Below, one piece after another: positions 1-11,442 of a stretch of 64,000 nt of DNA. The position numbers and the translations under genes were made by a program. Positions within the stretch are counted from its first letter, which is position 1; each line of letters begins with the position of its first letter. The notes beneath the pieces are model-generated. The model saw nothing but the letters and a program-made list of their open reading frames with translations. It was not told where the DNA came from and did not search any database. Source of the stretch: Augochlora pura (taxonomy: Eukaryota > Arthropoda > Insecta > Hymenoptera > Halictidae); the NCBI RefSeq assembly GCF_028453695.1, contig NC_135781.1, forward strand, positions 33,738,777 through 33,802,776, given 5' to 3'.

Positions 1-1563
1 CTCGAATTAATTCGACCAAGTATCGAAAACATTGCTGCGGCTTTTATAAGAACATCCAGCAGCCGCGGCATCAATCACGGCTATTTTAAACGAAAAGCTT
101 GGAACAATCCTCGAATATACGCGGAGCGGAAGAAGCGGTATCGGTTTAGCTTGAAGCAATAATTCACTTGACAGCGTACGATTGTGTCCCAGTTCCGTCG
201 AAGCAATTATCGGTTTGCCGGGGCAGGCCTTTAGCTCGGCGCGCGCGATGCGCGGACCGCGCGCCGCGTTAACGCACGATGTTAATTTCCGTGTAACGCG
301 TGCATCGGGTGTCGATGCGTCAGACCGGAAAAAAAATCGTCGCGATGATTTCGTCCGCGTTATCCCCGCATCCGGCGTACTTTCGGCGAAAAACGTGCAC
401 GATTCGGTGGAGAAACGATGAAACCGCCATTTGACTCATTAATCAACGAGCCCGTGTCACTGCGCTCTCGTTTCGCCGTTTTTTTTCATTTTTCCCCGCG
501 CGGGCGCGAGCGATGACAGGGCGCGTCGAGGGAACGCGAGCCTGTTCCGCGTAAACTCGGCCTAGTCACCACTTAACCCTAGCGCGGCGAGTTTCAACCA
601 GTTCGAAAATCTTCGCATGCAAACAGCGCGTGACGCGCGGCGATTCTCTAACGTCTACGGAATCTTCTTCTCCTTTGAACTTTTCACGGTTTTGATACCG
701 TTTCGAAATTGATCGTATTTGATCCAGCTCGCGATTCCCAGAAGCGAACGCAATTCCTGTGTACGTCTTCTTTCGGAGTTTCGTGGAATCTTTGATTTTT
801 CTATGGCTGCGATGAATTCCCTTAGCATAATCTATCGCAGATAAAATGCTGTCGGCTGGGGATTTTGTGCGTTTCAGCTTTTGAAAATACGCGAAGAATA
901 TCTCGGTATATAACTATAGATAAAACAGAAATCGATGAAATATTGCTGAATGAATTTTACTTCACTAAACGAGAATTAAAAACGAATATTTATGTTAATA
1001 AAAATCGATAAAGGGTGTAAAATCGCGATCTTCTTAAAATTGCAATAAAAATATTTCTTCTCTTAATCACAGTTTTCAACAAGGTTCTCTCAATTTATTT
1101 ACACATTCTACGTACTGTTAATTTTTATATCCATCTTTTAATCAATGCGAAACATTATAAAATAATAAATAAAAATTCAGAACGTGATCGCCTTGAAATT
1201 TTTCGCTGGACACTATTGTCCACGGAGACCGGCTCATTGTTTTCTAAATATTTGCGCGGAAACGAGCGCGTAAAATATTTACAATTGAGAGCGAAGGCTG
1301 CGAAGACGCGATACTAATAAGAGCGCAACGTTAGAACCTTTCGTGTATCTACCGCCGTTGCACGGGGAACGGTCACGTATACCTAAATTTCTCTGTTATC
1401 GTACGGAATTATAATGCTGATGCGCGGTATTTCACATAACGCGGCGATAGCATGTGTGTTAGCACGGAGAAACGGTATCTCTAATGGACCCACTGTCAAA
1501 GTGCGTGAGGACGGTCACGTACAAAACCGGCGTAAATTAAAATGCTACACCTGGTCGAATGTA
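1..1563. other. Non-coding, mixed GC; possible 3' UTR of the - strand exon
   Basis: The left part (1-700) is CpG-rich and the rest AT-rich. Apart from the possible poly(A) signal at 1094-1099, I see no feature. The frame at 182-421 starts with TTG and is not supported. Confidence 0.4.
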
Positions 1564-1700
1564 TCACGGCTCAAAACTCTCGTGTAGCCTATCTATCGAC
1601 GATCTGTGTCGATCCGAGGAGTTCTCAAAGGTTTCGTCAGCTATACCCGATATATCTTCGTCGTCGTAAATGACCGGGTCGGGATCGTAGTCACATTTTT
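1564..1700 (-). CDS. Acidic C-terminal exon of an unidentified gene
   Basis: On the - strand an acceptor (TGCTTCTGACAATCAG) is followed by a 45-codon open frame ending in TGA (complement of 1564-1566). The exon starts at 1700 with two bases completing a split codon, so the upstream intron is phase 1. The peptide has the complexity of real protein: KCDYDPDPVIYDDEDI, then ADETFENSSDRHRSSIDRL, ending HESFEP. It is acidic and Ser-rich with no repeat translation, as in a cytoplasmic tail. A possible poly(A) signal (AATAAA on the - strand) is at 1099-1094. Upstream exons would lie to the right on the - strand; none is clear before 11 kb. I do not recognise the gene. Confidence rests on peptide quality plus the acceptor. 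Confidence 0.5.
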
Positions 1701-2741
1701 CTGATTGTCAGAAGCAAGTAGCGCTGTTGTTTTACTAACACGATTATAGTTGAATTAATTCTCTATGAGTCGATTTTTTTTTATTAAATATTTATCTGCC
1801 GACAACTTGCAAGATATTTATTTTGATATTCCAAATGGATGGTACTGCTAATCATTATTATTATTATTATTGCTTTCGGTTATCTCAGAGTATCTCCTTG
1901 TATTAATTAATTAATAAGACCTTGTGTATAACGTATAAGTCATCCAAGATTGAAACTAAAGTACCCTAATAATTAAAATTATTTAATAAAATTTGGATAT
2001 ATTGGCAATTTTATAATATATTTCACTTGTCCTTTTTCCAAACTATGGCGTCTATAAATTATATTTTAAAACATAAAGTCATAATTTACCAAAACGTCAT
2101 TTATTTCACTACGACTCCAGCGCACTTAATCAACAAATTACTTCTTACTTTTATCCATTTCAAAAGGAAAATTTAATTAATTTAAATTAAAAGCTCACCA
2201 TGGTCGGCGTTTCGTTTCGCGGAAGTCCCAGCGATTTTCTACGAACACATAAGAACACGGTGATTTACATACACGTGTCGATCGCGGCGAAAACAACAAC
2301 CGCGGATCACGTGTTTACGATAATAAACACACAATAAACCATTTCATAGTATTCCGAATTAATCTGGGAGCGTGACCATATTGACTACGCGTCAGTAAAA
2401 GCCGCGCGCGGGAACTTTGCTCGTCCTTTTACCAAACGAGATAGTCACGTATCAACGAGAAATTCTTGTAAGGTCTGCTCCATTCGATATTTTCCCGGTT
2501 CACGCGACTGTTGATTGTTTTTCTCTTATCGGAACCACGGAGTCACGTAAATCATTATTCTACTGCGAAATCATTTCTTTGCTATGGTTGACACTATTAT
2601 CGTAATATGGTGCGACTATTTTCGGATTCCGAAACCTGTTCTGGAAGAAACGTTCTTATTCCATCGACTTGGTTTCAATGATCAACTTTTCTTATTGTAA
2701 AAGAAATCTATACTGTTATAAATATAGAAATACATATATTA

Positions 2742-2976
2742 AGTGGGTCAAAGACGGAAGCATAGAGACAGTAAAAATTGTATTATGTACAGTATTGTAT
2801 ATAGTATTAGATACTATACATTATTATTACTGTACGATATGTATTTATAACCTTGACGCCTTGACTTAATATTATATATTTGTCGACATAACCTTGACGT
2901 CTTTACGTCAACAAATATATAATATCGTACATACTATACTATACCAATCATGTATATCACTCGGCTTTGACCCAGT
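2742..2976. mobile_element. TA-flanked inverted-repeat element (Tc1/mariner-like MITE)
   Basis: Left end AGTGGGTCAAAGACGG and right end CGGCTTTGACCCAGT are inverted copies with few mismatches. Both are flanked by TA (2740-2741 and 2977-2978), the Tc1/mariner target. Inside is a near-perfect 19-bp hairpin (2869-2887 and 2907-2925, one mismatch) with a 19-nt loop. No transposase frame is present. Confidence 0.5.
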
Positions 2977-3248
2977 TATTTTTAGCAATATTACACAAAA
3001 TCTGCTGTCTATTAACATATTTTAACAGCAAAGACGACCAAACAACAGTTCGAAATATTTACCCCTAATAGTTCCAGAGTAATCCGATGCGGTAGATTTA
3101 CTGCTAGCAAAACAAGGGTTAAAACCTGACATAACCTAACAAATAGATGGCCTCGCTAGAATAACATCCCTTGCAGTACGCGTGAGAGCTTGCAGTTTTC
3201 GGAAATTAGAATCGGCACGCGTACTTTCCCAAACGGCCGCATAATCCT

Positions 3249-3279
3249 GAGAGAGAGAGCGAGAGAGAGAGAGAGAGAG
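3249..3279. repeat. (GA)n microsatellite
   Basis: Dinucleotide GA tract with one GC interruption. Confidence 0.9.
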
Positions 3280-4464
3280 GGGCAATAGAAAAAAGGACCT
3301 GACGATTGTGCGGCGTCGAGTCCAGTTAAGTCGCCAATCCCTGCGCTTCCGGTCGACCTGCTGGCGTTTACCCCTTTTATGACGCGGCGCGATCGAAGTT
3401 AATCACCGGTATAAACCCCTCGGGTTTCCTTGGTAAGGGTCCTTAATACATTGGCGGGCGCAATTTCAGGTTGCTCGAGCTAATCGGATTAAACGCAACA
3501 ATAATACACCGACAATTACAAGACTGGACTTGTCTTAGACCCGGACCGCCGGCCATAATTTATGGTCCGGATAAGAGAAATATAAAACTATATGGAGTTG
3601 AACTAGCGAACATTATCACTGATTTAACTTGGTTAATCAATTGTTAATTGTTTTTAATTATCAGTCAGATTTCACCTTCGACGTCGTACGTGGCCTTTAT
3701 TTTTAAAAGCAAAACAATTAATGGTCAACAAAATTGTTTAGAATTTTGTTAGGTAGTAAACTTAATTTTCTAATAATAATACTTGTTTAATATATACTTA
3801 ATATATATATTAGAAAATTAATGTACGAAAAATTAAGTCAGAATAATCCGAGAAAAATTATGAAATCGCGTGCAGATATTGTTAGTTAAGTAATTACATT
3901 GTTCGATTGCGATTTCATTCGATCCCCAGAACGATCACGGATTTATGTTTCTCTTGTTGATACCCTAATGGATGCAAATTTATTAAAATTCATGGACATC
4001 GTTACAAAACCTGCGAAAAAGATTTATAGCTGCGCGTGACCGCTCGCTGCTTTTACTGTTAGCTATGTATGACAAGTACGCTCGACGGGACGAAATGGAA
4101 ATTTCTTGCGTTACGATGGAAAATATACCGTTCGTTCATCGTTTAGAAAATGTATCATAATTATCTTAAGCGGTATTAATAATTTTCGTCGCAGCGGTGA
4201 AGCAGAATACGATTTTGATCGACGGGCAAAGCAACATATTTTTAACGTTTATTAACAAGCTCTTTCTGTCATAAGATTCCAATTTTATTATTTTATTCGT
4301 AAAATAACAAATTAGGAGCTGTAGCTATCTCTCAGGTTGTTTCTTTGATTATTTCGTCAGGTTTGCAAATTCTGTTTTGGAAAATGCAGCTGAGATTGCA
4401 AATGTTATTCTAAAGTACATATAAATAGTTACTACTTTATTGAACTTTAATTATTAATACTTTT

Positions 4465-4646
4465 TGATTAAATTCTGTGATTAAAATCTTCGATTAAATT
4501 CTCTGATTAAATTCTTCGATTAAAATCTCTGATTAAATTCTTCGATGAAATTCTTCGATTAAATTCTTCAGTTAAATTCTTTGATTAAATTCTTCAGTTA
4601 AATTCGTTGATTAAATTCCTCAATTAAATATTCTGATTAAATACTA
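4465..4646. repeat. 13-14 bp tandem array, GATTAAATTCTTC type
   Basis: About thirteen degenerate copies of a 13-14 bp unit (GATTAAATTCTTC and variants such as CAGTTAAATTCTT) follow one another without spacer. Variation is mostly single substitutions. Confidence 0.75.
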
Positions 4647-5290
4647 GAATTAATTTCACGGTTTTATACATAATGTCATTTATAAAACTTCAGGAACGAA
4701 AGTAAAAGAGACCAAAAATCGTGTCGTTCTATCAACGCAATTATCGAGAACAGAGAAGCGCAAATAATATTTAAAGAAAAATTAGAGAAATTTCAGTGTA
4801 AAGGCTTAAAAATGGACCGGGAAGATCGAGCACCAAGAGGCTCGAATTTCGCGTGAGCCGCGAGAGTTGCATACACCGTTCGCGATAACGATCCGTTCGT
4901 TATATAACAAAAGATCTAGCCGTTTACCGTGGATCGGCGTATGCAGTCATACTCCGTGGCATTTCTTGAATGCTGTGCACTTGACCCCGAAAATTAAACG
5001 TGACGTAGCCGGCGTACACGCTTCTGTTTCTCCTCGCGTGGCAGCGGCGGCGGCGGCGGGGAGACAGCAAGCCGTCCTTTCGCAACTATTGGCGACGCCG
5101 TCGTAATCGTTGCGAAAATCGCTACGTCACTCCGTTAACAAGCCGACACACCATAAACCCGGCTACCAGCGAAAGTAGGAGGAAGCGATCGAAAAAGTGA
5201 CGACGACCTTCGTTTCGAATTAACGCCTTTTACTTTTCGGATCGCCCCTTTATTTTTACCGCGAACCGTCCCCGCGTGGTCCCCACCCGA

Positions 5291-5322
5291 CGTCGTCGTC
5301 GTCATCGTCGTCGTCGTCGTCG
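5291..5322. repeat. (GTC)n triplet tract
   Basis: CGTCGTCGTCGTCATCGTCG and further GTC units; one interruption (CAT). Confidence 0.9.
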
Positions 5323-5911
5323 CAGCCTTCGGATACGTTCGTGACGTCAGTGGTGCCCTGATCTGTGATGCCCATAACCCAGAAACCGTTATTACGGCGT
5401 CCCACTAACGCGATTTCCTAAGTTGATGTAACAGAAATCGTTTAGTCACCACGATGATTCCGGTTGGGGCGTCCACTTGTTGCTATTCGTCACGTACCGT
5501 CAACCCCGGAATTAATGGGAAAAACATTTTTTTATTAATTTTAAAAATTGACTGGCAGAGACTGAGATTGTTGAGTAAACTCGAAATTGCTAGGTAAACT
5601 TAAAAATTATTTAGTATTCTTTAGCAATTAGAAAGTGAGATTAACCTTCTCGATTCAAGTGACTTCTCGACTTTTATGCACCGATAAAAATTTGAAAAAT
5701 TAATTACTGAACTTTTAATAAAAATAGTAGCCTTTAGAAAGTGAAATTAACCTCCTCAATTCGAACGGTTTCTTGCCTCTAAATCTCCGATAAAAATCGT
5801 CAAGATAATTACTACATCGTCGCGTCTATTTATATTTATATATAGTTGACAGTGTGACGGTGTCATATGCACAAAATGCACCGAATCGTATAAAATGGAA
5901 ATACTGTAGGT

Positions 5912-6118
5912 CAGGCCTGGGCAAATAGCGGCTCGTGAGTCGCATACGAATTCTTCCGCCACTGTTCCGCGCTCCCCACTATGGCGATGTTCGCCAGGCC
6001 TGCCGCAGACTCTACAGTCTAGTACGGTCTACACTGTAGAACATCGTCGTGGCGGGGATCGCGGAGCAGTGGCGGAAGAAGTCGTGCGAGGCTCGCGAGC
6101 ATCGCCGACTTGCTATGT
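5912..6118. mobile_element. hAT-like non-autonomous element forming a long hairpin
   Basis: The arms 5931-5992 and 6039-6100 are inverted copies about 62 bp long with a limited number of mismatches. Their core is TTCTTCCGCCACTG / CAGTGGCGGAAGAA. The inner 46 nt contain a second small palindrome (CTACAGT...ACACTGTAG). The left edge reads CAGGCCTGGGCAAATAGCGG, a terminal sequence style I associate with hAT elements. No coding capacity. Outer ends and target duplication are not sharply defined. Confidence 0.5.
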
Positions 6119-6144
6119 CAAAAAGCTATTTTGGATTTATTATT

Positions 6145-6345
6145 ATATATTCAGTATATTTAATACCATATACATATAATATATTTAATAAATTTAATAG
6201 CATAGATTTAATATATTTCATACCATAGATTTAATATATTTCATACCATATATTTAATATATTTAATACCATATATTTGCTATATTTAATTCCATATATT
6301 TAATATATTTAATACCAAATATTTAATATATTCAATACCATATAT
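6145..6345. repeat. About 23-bp AT-rich tandem array
   Basis: Repeated ATTTAATATATTTCATACCAT units, roughly eight copies, directly adjoining the hairpin element at 5912-6118. Confidence 0.75.
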
Positions 6346-6751
6346 GTCCAGCATTTTTATACCGTCTTTAAAGAAATTATACAGCCCACAATTTTCTTAA
6401 AAACACAAAACTGTCAAAAATAGAACATGTGTCACGTTTAAAGGAAAACTCGCTTGGGCAGAAATTTTTCCAAAGAAAAATCGTTTTTTCCTGCACTCGG
6501 TTTCCATAAAGGAACGAGAGATTTGCATATACCGCCGTCTCGTTAAGTTACTCATTGAGCATTGTAATCTCGACAGGCTGAATGAATTATCTAACAACGG
6601 TTCGCCGGTGACGTTCGCCGGAATGATTCAGTAGCCGTGTGTTGGACCAATTCCCCATTATTAAGGAAATTTCCTGTTGACATTTCTCGGTAGATGAATC
6701 GTACCTGGGGAACACTGCTAAAAGGGAATTCGTCTGTTTCGAGCTTGAGGC

Positions 6752-6776
6752 CGGTCGGTCGGTCGGTCGGTCGGTC
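6752..6776. repeat. (GGTC)6 tetranucleotide tract
   Basis: Six uninterrupted GGTC units. Confidence 0.9.
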
Positions 6777-9570
6777 CTGAATCAGGTGGGTTTGGCGTTT
6801 CGAGGGCAGGTGGAGGAGAAGGTCCAGCACGTATACATAAGCGATACGTAAGAGCCTAGTGAAAGGAAACGTCATCGCCGATTACCGAGCAGTGGGAGGA
6901 AAAGGTGTCGGACGAGTGGGTCGAGCAGGTGCTGTGGTAGGGTGGAAAGCTCGCGGGGGTTACGATTGCTACGGAAACGATGCTATTGGAGCGGCATCGA
7001 TGATATTAATAAACAAAAGTTAGTATGTCAGCTGCGCGATAAATGATGAAGAAGAGGAGGAAGCGGAGGAAGAAGAAGAAGCGTTAATTGAGGAGCTATT
7101 ACTATGACGCGTTGGTCTGAAACATGCGTAAACATTTTCCGTAAAGTCAACAATCGCGGAAGAGTCGAGCGACGAGAAACGAAGCCGAAAGAAGCGGGCT
7201 CGCCCGGCGGCGGCGCCGAAAAATTTCGCTCGGCCGTCGCCGCCACCACACGTCCGACGATTACAAATTAATGCCGGCGAAGGCCGTGCGGTATGTAGGA
7301 ATGCGTTAACGATATACGTCGGGATTTATGCACCGAGGCGAATGAATCATTCGGTAACGACGGACGAGCGCTCGCTCGAACCCGTTCGAAAAAAGCCGCG
7401 CAAATGGAAAAGACGGCCGTGTGTCGTCTTTATCGAGCGCGGTGCCCGCGCGACACGCTTGTTATCACCGTAATCTCGGATGCAATTAAACGACCGCCGG
7501 CGTTTCGCGTTTCGCGTTTCGCGAGCCGCGAGACGTCGTAATTATTACCATTACCGTCATCTTCTCTATTATTAGTGTTCGTCGTCGGCGTTACGTCCGC
7601 GCAAGCTCGCCGCGAGACCCGCCATCGTCGCTTATTAATTACGCGCGGAGAGACGAGCAAACGGACGGCTCTCTCGTCGATGACGCGTTAAACGGTGTCT
7701 CCGACTGTTTTCGAGAACCGCCGACGCATCTTCGTCAACAATGATAACGAAGCGACGGGTTCGGCGCGCGTAGCGCGTACGGTGCATACGATGGCGCTAA
7801 TGACGCGTTCGGCCACCTGCGCGGGATGCCCCACAAAAACCACTCGCTCGGATACGATTCATTTGTAAAAACACATTAACGTACCCCGCTGATTCTCACG
7901 GAGGATGGAGAACCGGCTAACGACGTGTCTTCCGCCCGTTGCGGCCCGCGGAAAAAGAGCTCGCGTGCCAACCCGCGGAACGTTCCCGTGTGCAGCTGCG
8001 AGGACCGAGAGCCACCGCGAGACATACCATCTACTCGAGGTACACCACCGACTCCGCCGCGCCGAGAACCTTCGGAAATTTGTCCAGTTACCGAGGAACA
8101 GTCCTTTAGGATATAGCAATGCCGGGAACGTTCCTCCAAATCGACGGAAATATTGCTCTCTCGTCAATGAACCAGGCGTTCTGAATTATCAGAAAGTATG
8201 CAATTATGTTATCGATAACTTTCTTTCAATTTTAATTTATTCGAGGAAATGCGACTCTTTCAATTCTATGTCTTCTGACTCAAAATATATACTATATACT
8301 CCGAGTAATAGTAATCACGTGTATAAGAAATTATTAAAATACAGTGATCTCTGTTCTCCAAAAATGCCTCGACTATAATACTCTGGAAAACCCTAAAAAA
8401 ATCTTTCGAACCAAACGAATCATTTAACGAATGAGATGAAAATCTTGTGAAAATGTCATACTATAGCGAGTACTATAGCAGAAAGTTCCGCGAGCAGAGT
8501 TGCGTGAAACCGAGTCGCTTTCGGATATAGGAAGCGCAAGAGCCTTCGGCAATTTGTCTAACGAGCAGGAAACGCTCGCGAATCGCAAAGCGACAACGCC
8601 GAGAGAATCGCACCTTCGCGGCGTGGATACGCACGGTTTCCGCAAAATAAAGCAAATCGAGGAGCCTTCAGGAAGCGTGTCGATCGGGGAAACTGATTCT
8701 CGATTCACGAGAAGAATCGCGCTTGCATTTCTTTCCACGACAGATTAACTTGCGACAAGTTAACTTCGTCACGAATGTTTGTCTGAATTAATAAAAATAT
8801 GCAGAATCGACCTGAGAAAAAAGTAGAATTCCAAAAACACTTGATTTCGCATTAATCTTTGACTTCCGACTTGTCGGGTGAAAATCTTCCGAAGAATCGT
8901 GATTGTGGCTCCGTAAAGGATAGGAGACTGCTCGAGACGATACGGAAGAGTTGGAAAAGAGATTCGAAAACTATATAAAAAAAAGTATAATTAAATAAAC
9001 AATATAGAAAATGGGACATGTAAAAATAGAGAAGACTGGCATGAAAACGAAGCAGGCTGATGTAAGACCGAAGAATGACAGTCGTTCGTAATCTTAAAAG
9101 ACTGATACGACAGCGAAGAAGGCTAGTACAAAAGAGAAGAAAATTGGTACAGACGTGAAAGAGTCTCTCGGATAATCGTGAGAGGATCGAGAGATGCTGG
9201 TGGGAATACCTGGCGTGGAAGCCACACGGTAGACTCCTACAAGCCCGGCGCGGACTGTCGTCGAAGTGGCGAAGAGATTCGTACAAAAGTGTAGAAGGTT
9301 CGTGGGAGACTCGTCGTGGAAGGCTCGTAGAAGATTATCGAGCGGTGACAATCGAGAGAGGCCGGCGGAGTGGACGGCGCGACGGTAAGGACAACTGGAT
9401 CTTCAATGATCTGTGGTAGATGGTATCGCGGTGCACCTGTGAGAGAGAGCAAGCAAGGTTGCTGCCGTGCCGTGCCGTGGAGCGTGCCGGTATAGCATCG
9501 AGTTTCCAGCAGGCTGATCGTGAGACGAAGTCCAGATCGTTTCGTTTAGATGCCCGGCTTCTACTACGCG

Positions 9571-9636
9571 TAGAGAGCGAGAGACGGAGAGAGAGAGAAA
9601 GAGAGAGAGAGGGAGGGAGAGAGAGAGAGAGAGAGT
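9571..9636. repeat. (GA)n tract
   Basis: Interrupted GA repeat with GGGA units. Confidence 0.85.
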
Positions 9637-9928
9637 GGGGATAAGTCCATGGATCGTGGTTTAGTGGGGATATGGTTGGTCGCTCGCGGGGAGTTATGAA
9701 TGAGTCGTGGAGTCCTGACCCACGAGTCACGTATGGTGGGGGGGAGGACGCGGCGTTGGTGAGCGTGAAATAAAGAGGAGGGAATTCGACGGGTGCCGGA
9801 GGCGGAGGAGCAGAAGGAAAAGAGGTTCTTCGGGTGGGAGAGGGGGGGAGGGGGGGAGAGAAGGAAGAATAGAAGAGAAGAGTAACAAGGAGCCAGAGGG
9901 GAAAGGAAAGAGAGAGCGCGCGCGCTTG

Positions 9929-9960
9929 AGAGAGAGAGAGAGGGAGGGAGAGAGAGAGAA
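9929..9960. repeat. (GA)n tract
   Basis: GA repeat with a GGGAGG interruption, preceded by (GC)n. Confidence 0.85.
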
Positions 9961-10210
9961 AGCGAGGGAAGGAGCAGGAGAGCCGAGGAACGAGGTGGGG
10001 GAACGCAGGATTGACCGAAAGCGGGGTACGGGCCACGTGCTACGGTGGCTTTACAATCGTATATAGGCACCGGTGAACCGAGCTGCCACGACCATACACT
10101 GATAGTCATATACTCGGGGCGCACCAGATAAAAACGGGAAAGAACCGTGGCCGACGACGTCGACGAAGGGAAAGAGGAAAGAAGGAAGCAAAGGAAACGG
10201 GCAAGCTGGC

Positions 10211-10260
10211 AAGGAAGGAAGGAAGGAAGGAAGGAAGAAGGAAGGAAGGAAGGAAGGAAG
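10211..10260. repeat. (GGAA)n tetranucleotide tract
   Basis: About twelve AAGG units with one GAAGAAG slip. Confidence 0.9.
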
Positions 10261-10925
10261 TGAAGGAAGGGAAGAAGAAAGGGAGCGAAAGAGAATACAC
10301 AATAGAGGGAGAGGGAACGGACAAGAGAAACGACCTACCGACAACCGAGACAGACAGAAGTCCACCTTCCACTTCCATTCCCTTACGCAGGTTCACTCCT
10401 ACTATAACGACGAGCGAACAGCCTGCCTCTGGCTCGCTCGCCTGCCTATAGCTGGCTTCTCCTTCTCTCTGTTTCTATACCGACCTACCTACCTACCTTC
10501 TCCGCGCCCGTGGTTAACTCGACAGAGAGACGAGAGGTGATACACTCGATACACTCGGCCGGAACGAGGGCGACGAAGACCTCTCAGTCACCTCTTGACA
10601 TTCGGTATGGTACGACCTTACCCCACCGGCGTGCGAGCGCAACGACGTTACCGCCAAACAGGGCCCGACGATAGTTCCCTGTAAAACGCGCACACGGCGA
10701 AGGGAAAATCCGTGCCAGCCGAAATAGAGAGCCGAGGAGCGAGCCGAAAGGGATAACCAAGAGAGCCGGATCAACGCCGGAAACCGGCAGGACCGAAACA
10801 CGGCAGAGACAAAAACCGGAGGCGCTCAAGGGACCACCCCTAACGGCGCACCGAGAGAGAGAGAGAGAACCCAGCCTTTTTTCCTCTCCTCTTCCGTGTG
10901 TCCCCCCTCGGACCCTCCACTCCAC

Positions 10926-10948
10926 TCCCTCCCTCCCTCCCTCCCTCC
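10926..10948. repeat. (CCCT)n tetranucleotide tract
   Basis: Pyrimidine repeat within a C/T-rich block about 110-165 nt upstream of the candidate promoter. Confidence 0.85.
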
Positions 10949-11060
10949 TCTCCCGCCATATTCTTAAACACCTACATCGACTCTGACCGAAACCCCCCAC
11001 CCACCCCCTCCCTACTCTCCTAAGGACAGAGCTCTCTCGCAACCCCCTTCCCCCCCCTCG

Positions 11061-11125
11061 TATAAGAATCACTGCATCGGTTGTGTTGGAACCAGTGCCA
11101 AATGGGTTGTGATTCCGTGCAGACA
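11061..11125 (+). promoter_or_regulatory. Candidate core promoter: TATA, Inr and DPE
   Basis: TATAAG lies at 11061-11066. An initiator-like CCAGTG lies at 11092-11097 with its A at 11094, placing the TATA box at about -33. AGACA at 11121-11125 is exactly at +28 to +32 from that A and fits the arthropod downstream promoter element consensus RGWYV. The Inr deviates at its first base from TCAGT. The spacing of all three agrees with a + strand start about 345 nt upstream of the ATG at 11439. This is a sequence-only call. Confidence 0.5.
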
Positions 11126-11164
11126 GTTTCCAATTGTGATTACGCTACCGATACACGGTTGTGA
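11102..11164 (+). promoter_or_regulatory. Upstream ORF of 20 codons in the leader
   Basis: ATG at 11102 opens a 20-residue frame (MGCDSVQTVSNCDYATDTRL) ending at TGA 11162-11164. If transcription starts near 11094, this ATG is only about 8 nt from the cap and may be skipped. No other ATG occurs in the leader until 11431. Confidence 0.4.
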
Positions 11165-11430
11165 CCGGTGAATCGTTTACGACGCTTACGGAGCTTTCCA
11201 ATATATATATATATTTTTTCTTATTATTCCGCGAGTCGTGCCGTTTTACAGTATTATCGTTTAGTGCGGATCATATAATATTTTTTTCTAATCGGTTCTT
11301 CGCGATCGGATCGGTCGAAGGTAGATCTCGTTACGTCGTACGGAATCGTTGTACAAGTAACAGCCGATTTCCTCTCGCATAACCGCGAGTGCCCTGGGTG
11401 CGACCAGAGTAGTGATCGAGAGAGTGTGCT

Positions 11431-11442
11431 ATGCGAGCATGA
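11431..11442 (+). promoter_or_regulatory. Minimal uORF overlapping the main start (ATGA)
   Basis: ATG CGA GCA TGA at 11431-11442 is a three-codon uORF. Its TGA overlaps the main ATG at 11439 in the form ATGA. Overlaps of this kind can support termination-reinitiation or reduce initiation at the main start, so translation of the gene may be controlled. The layout is seen directly; the effect is inferred. Confidence 0.4.

Larger units (their letters stand above)
6121..11060. other. Upstream region without supported genes
   Basis: Beyond the repeats listed, this stretch holds CpG-rich DNA with many overlapping spurious frames (for example both strands at 7.86-8.17 kb and 8.42-8.75 kb). From 9.5 to 11.05 kb it becomes strongly purine-biased on the + strand and then pyrimidine-biased, leading into the candidate promoter. 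Confidence 0.4.

Noticed and set aside
3121..3140. CCTGACATAACCTAAC, recalling the insect telomere repeat CCTAA; also at about 47505
   Set aside because: Only one CCTAAC unit is present at each site, not an array; more likely a shared scrap of a dispersed repeat.
7859..8378. Overlapping frames on both strands, the longest 157 codons from an ATG
   Set aside because: Several frames are open on both strands at once, which reflects base composition, and no splice signals or motifs support one of them.
9335..10124. Long - strand frames of 186-233 codons
   Set aside because: They are translations of GA/CT tracts (runs of SLSLSL and PPSLSLS); such tracts lack stops in several frames.
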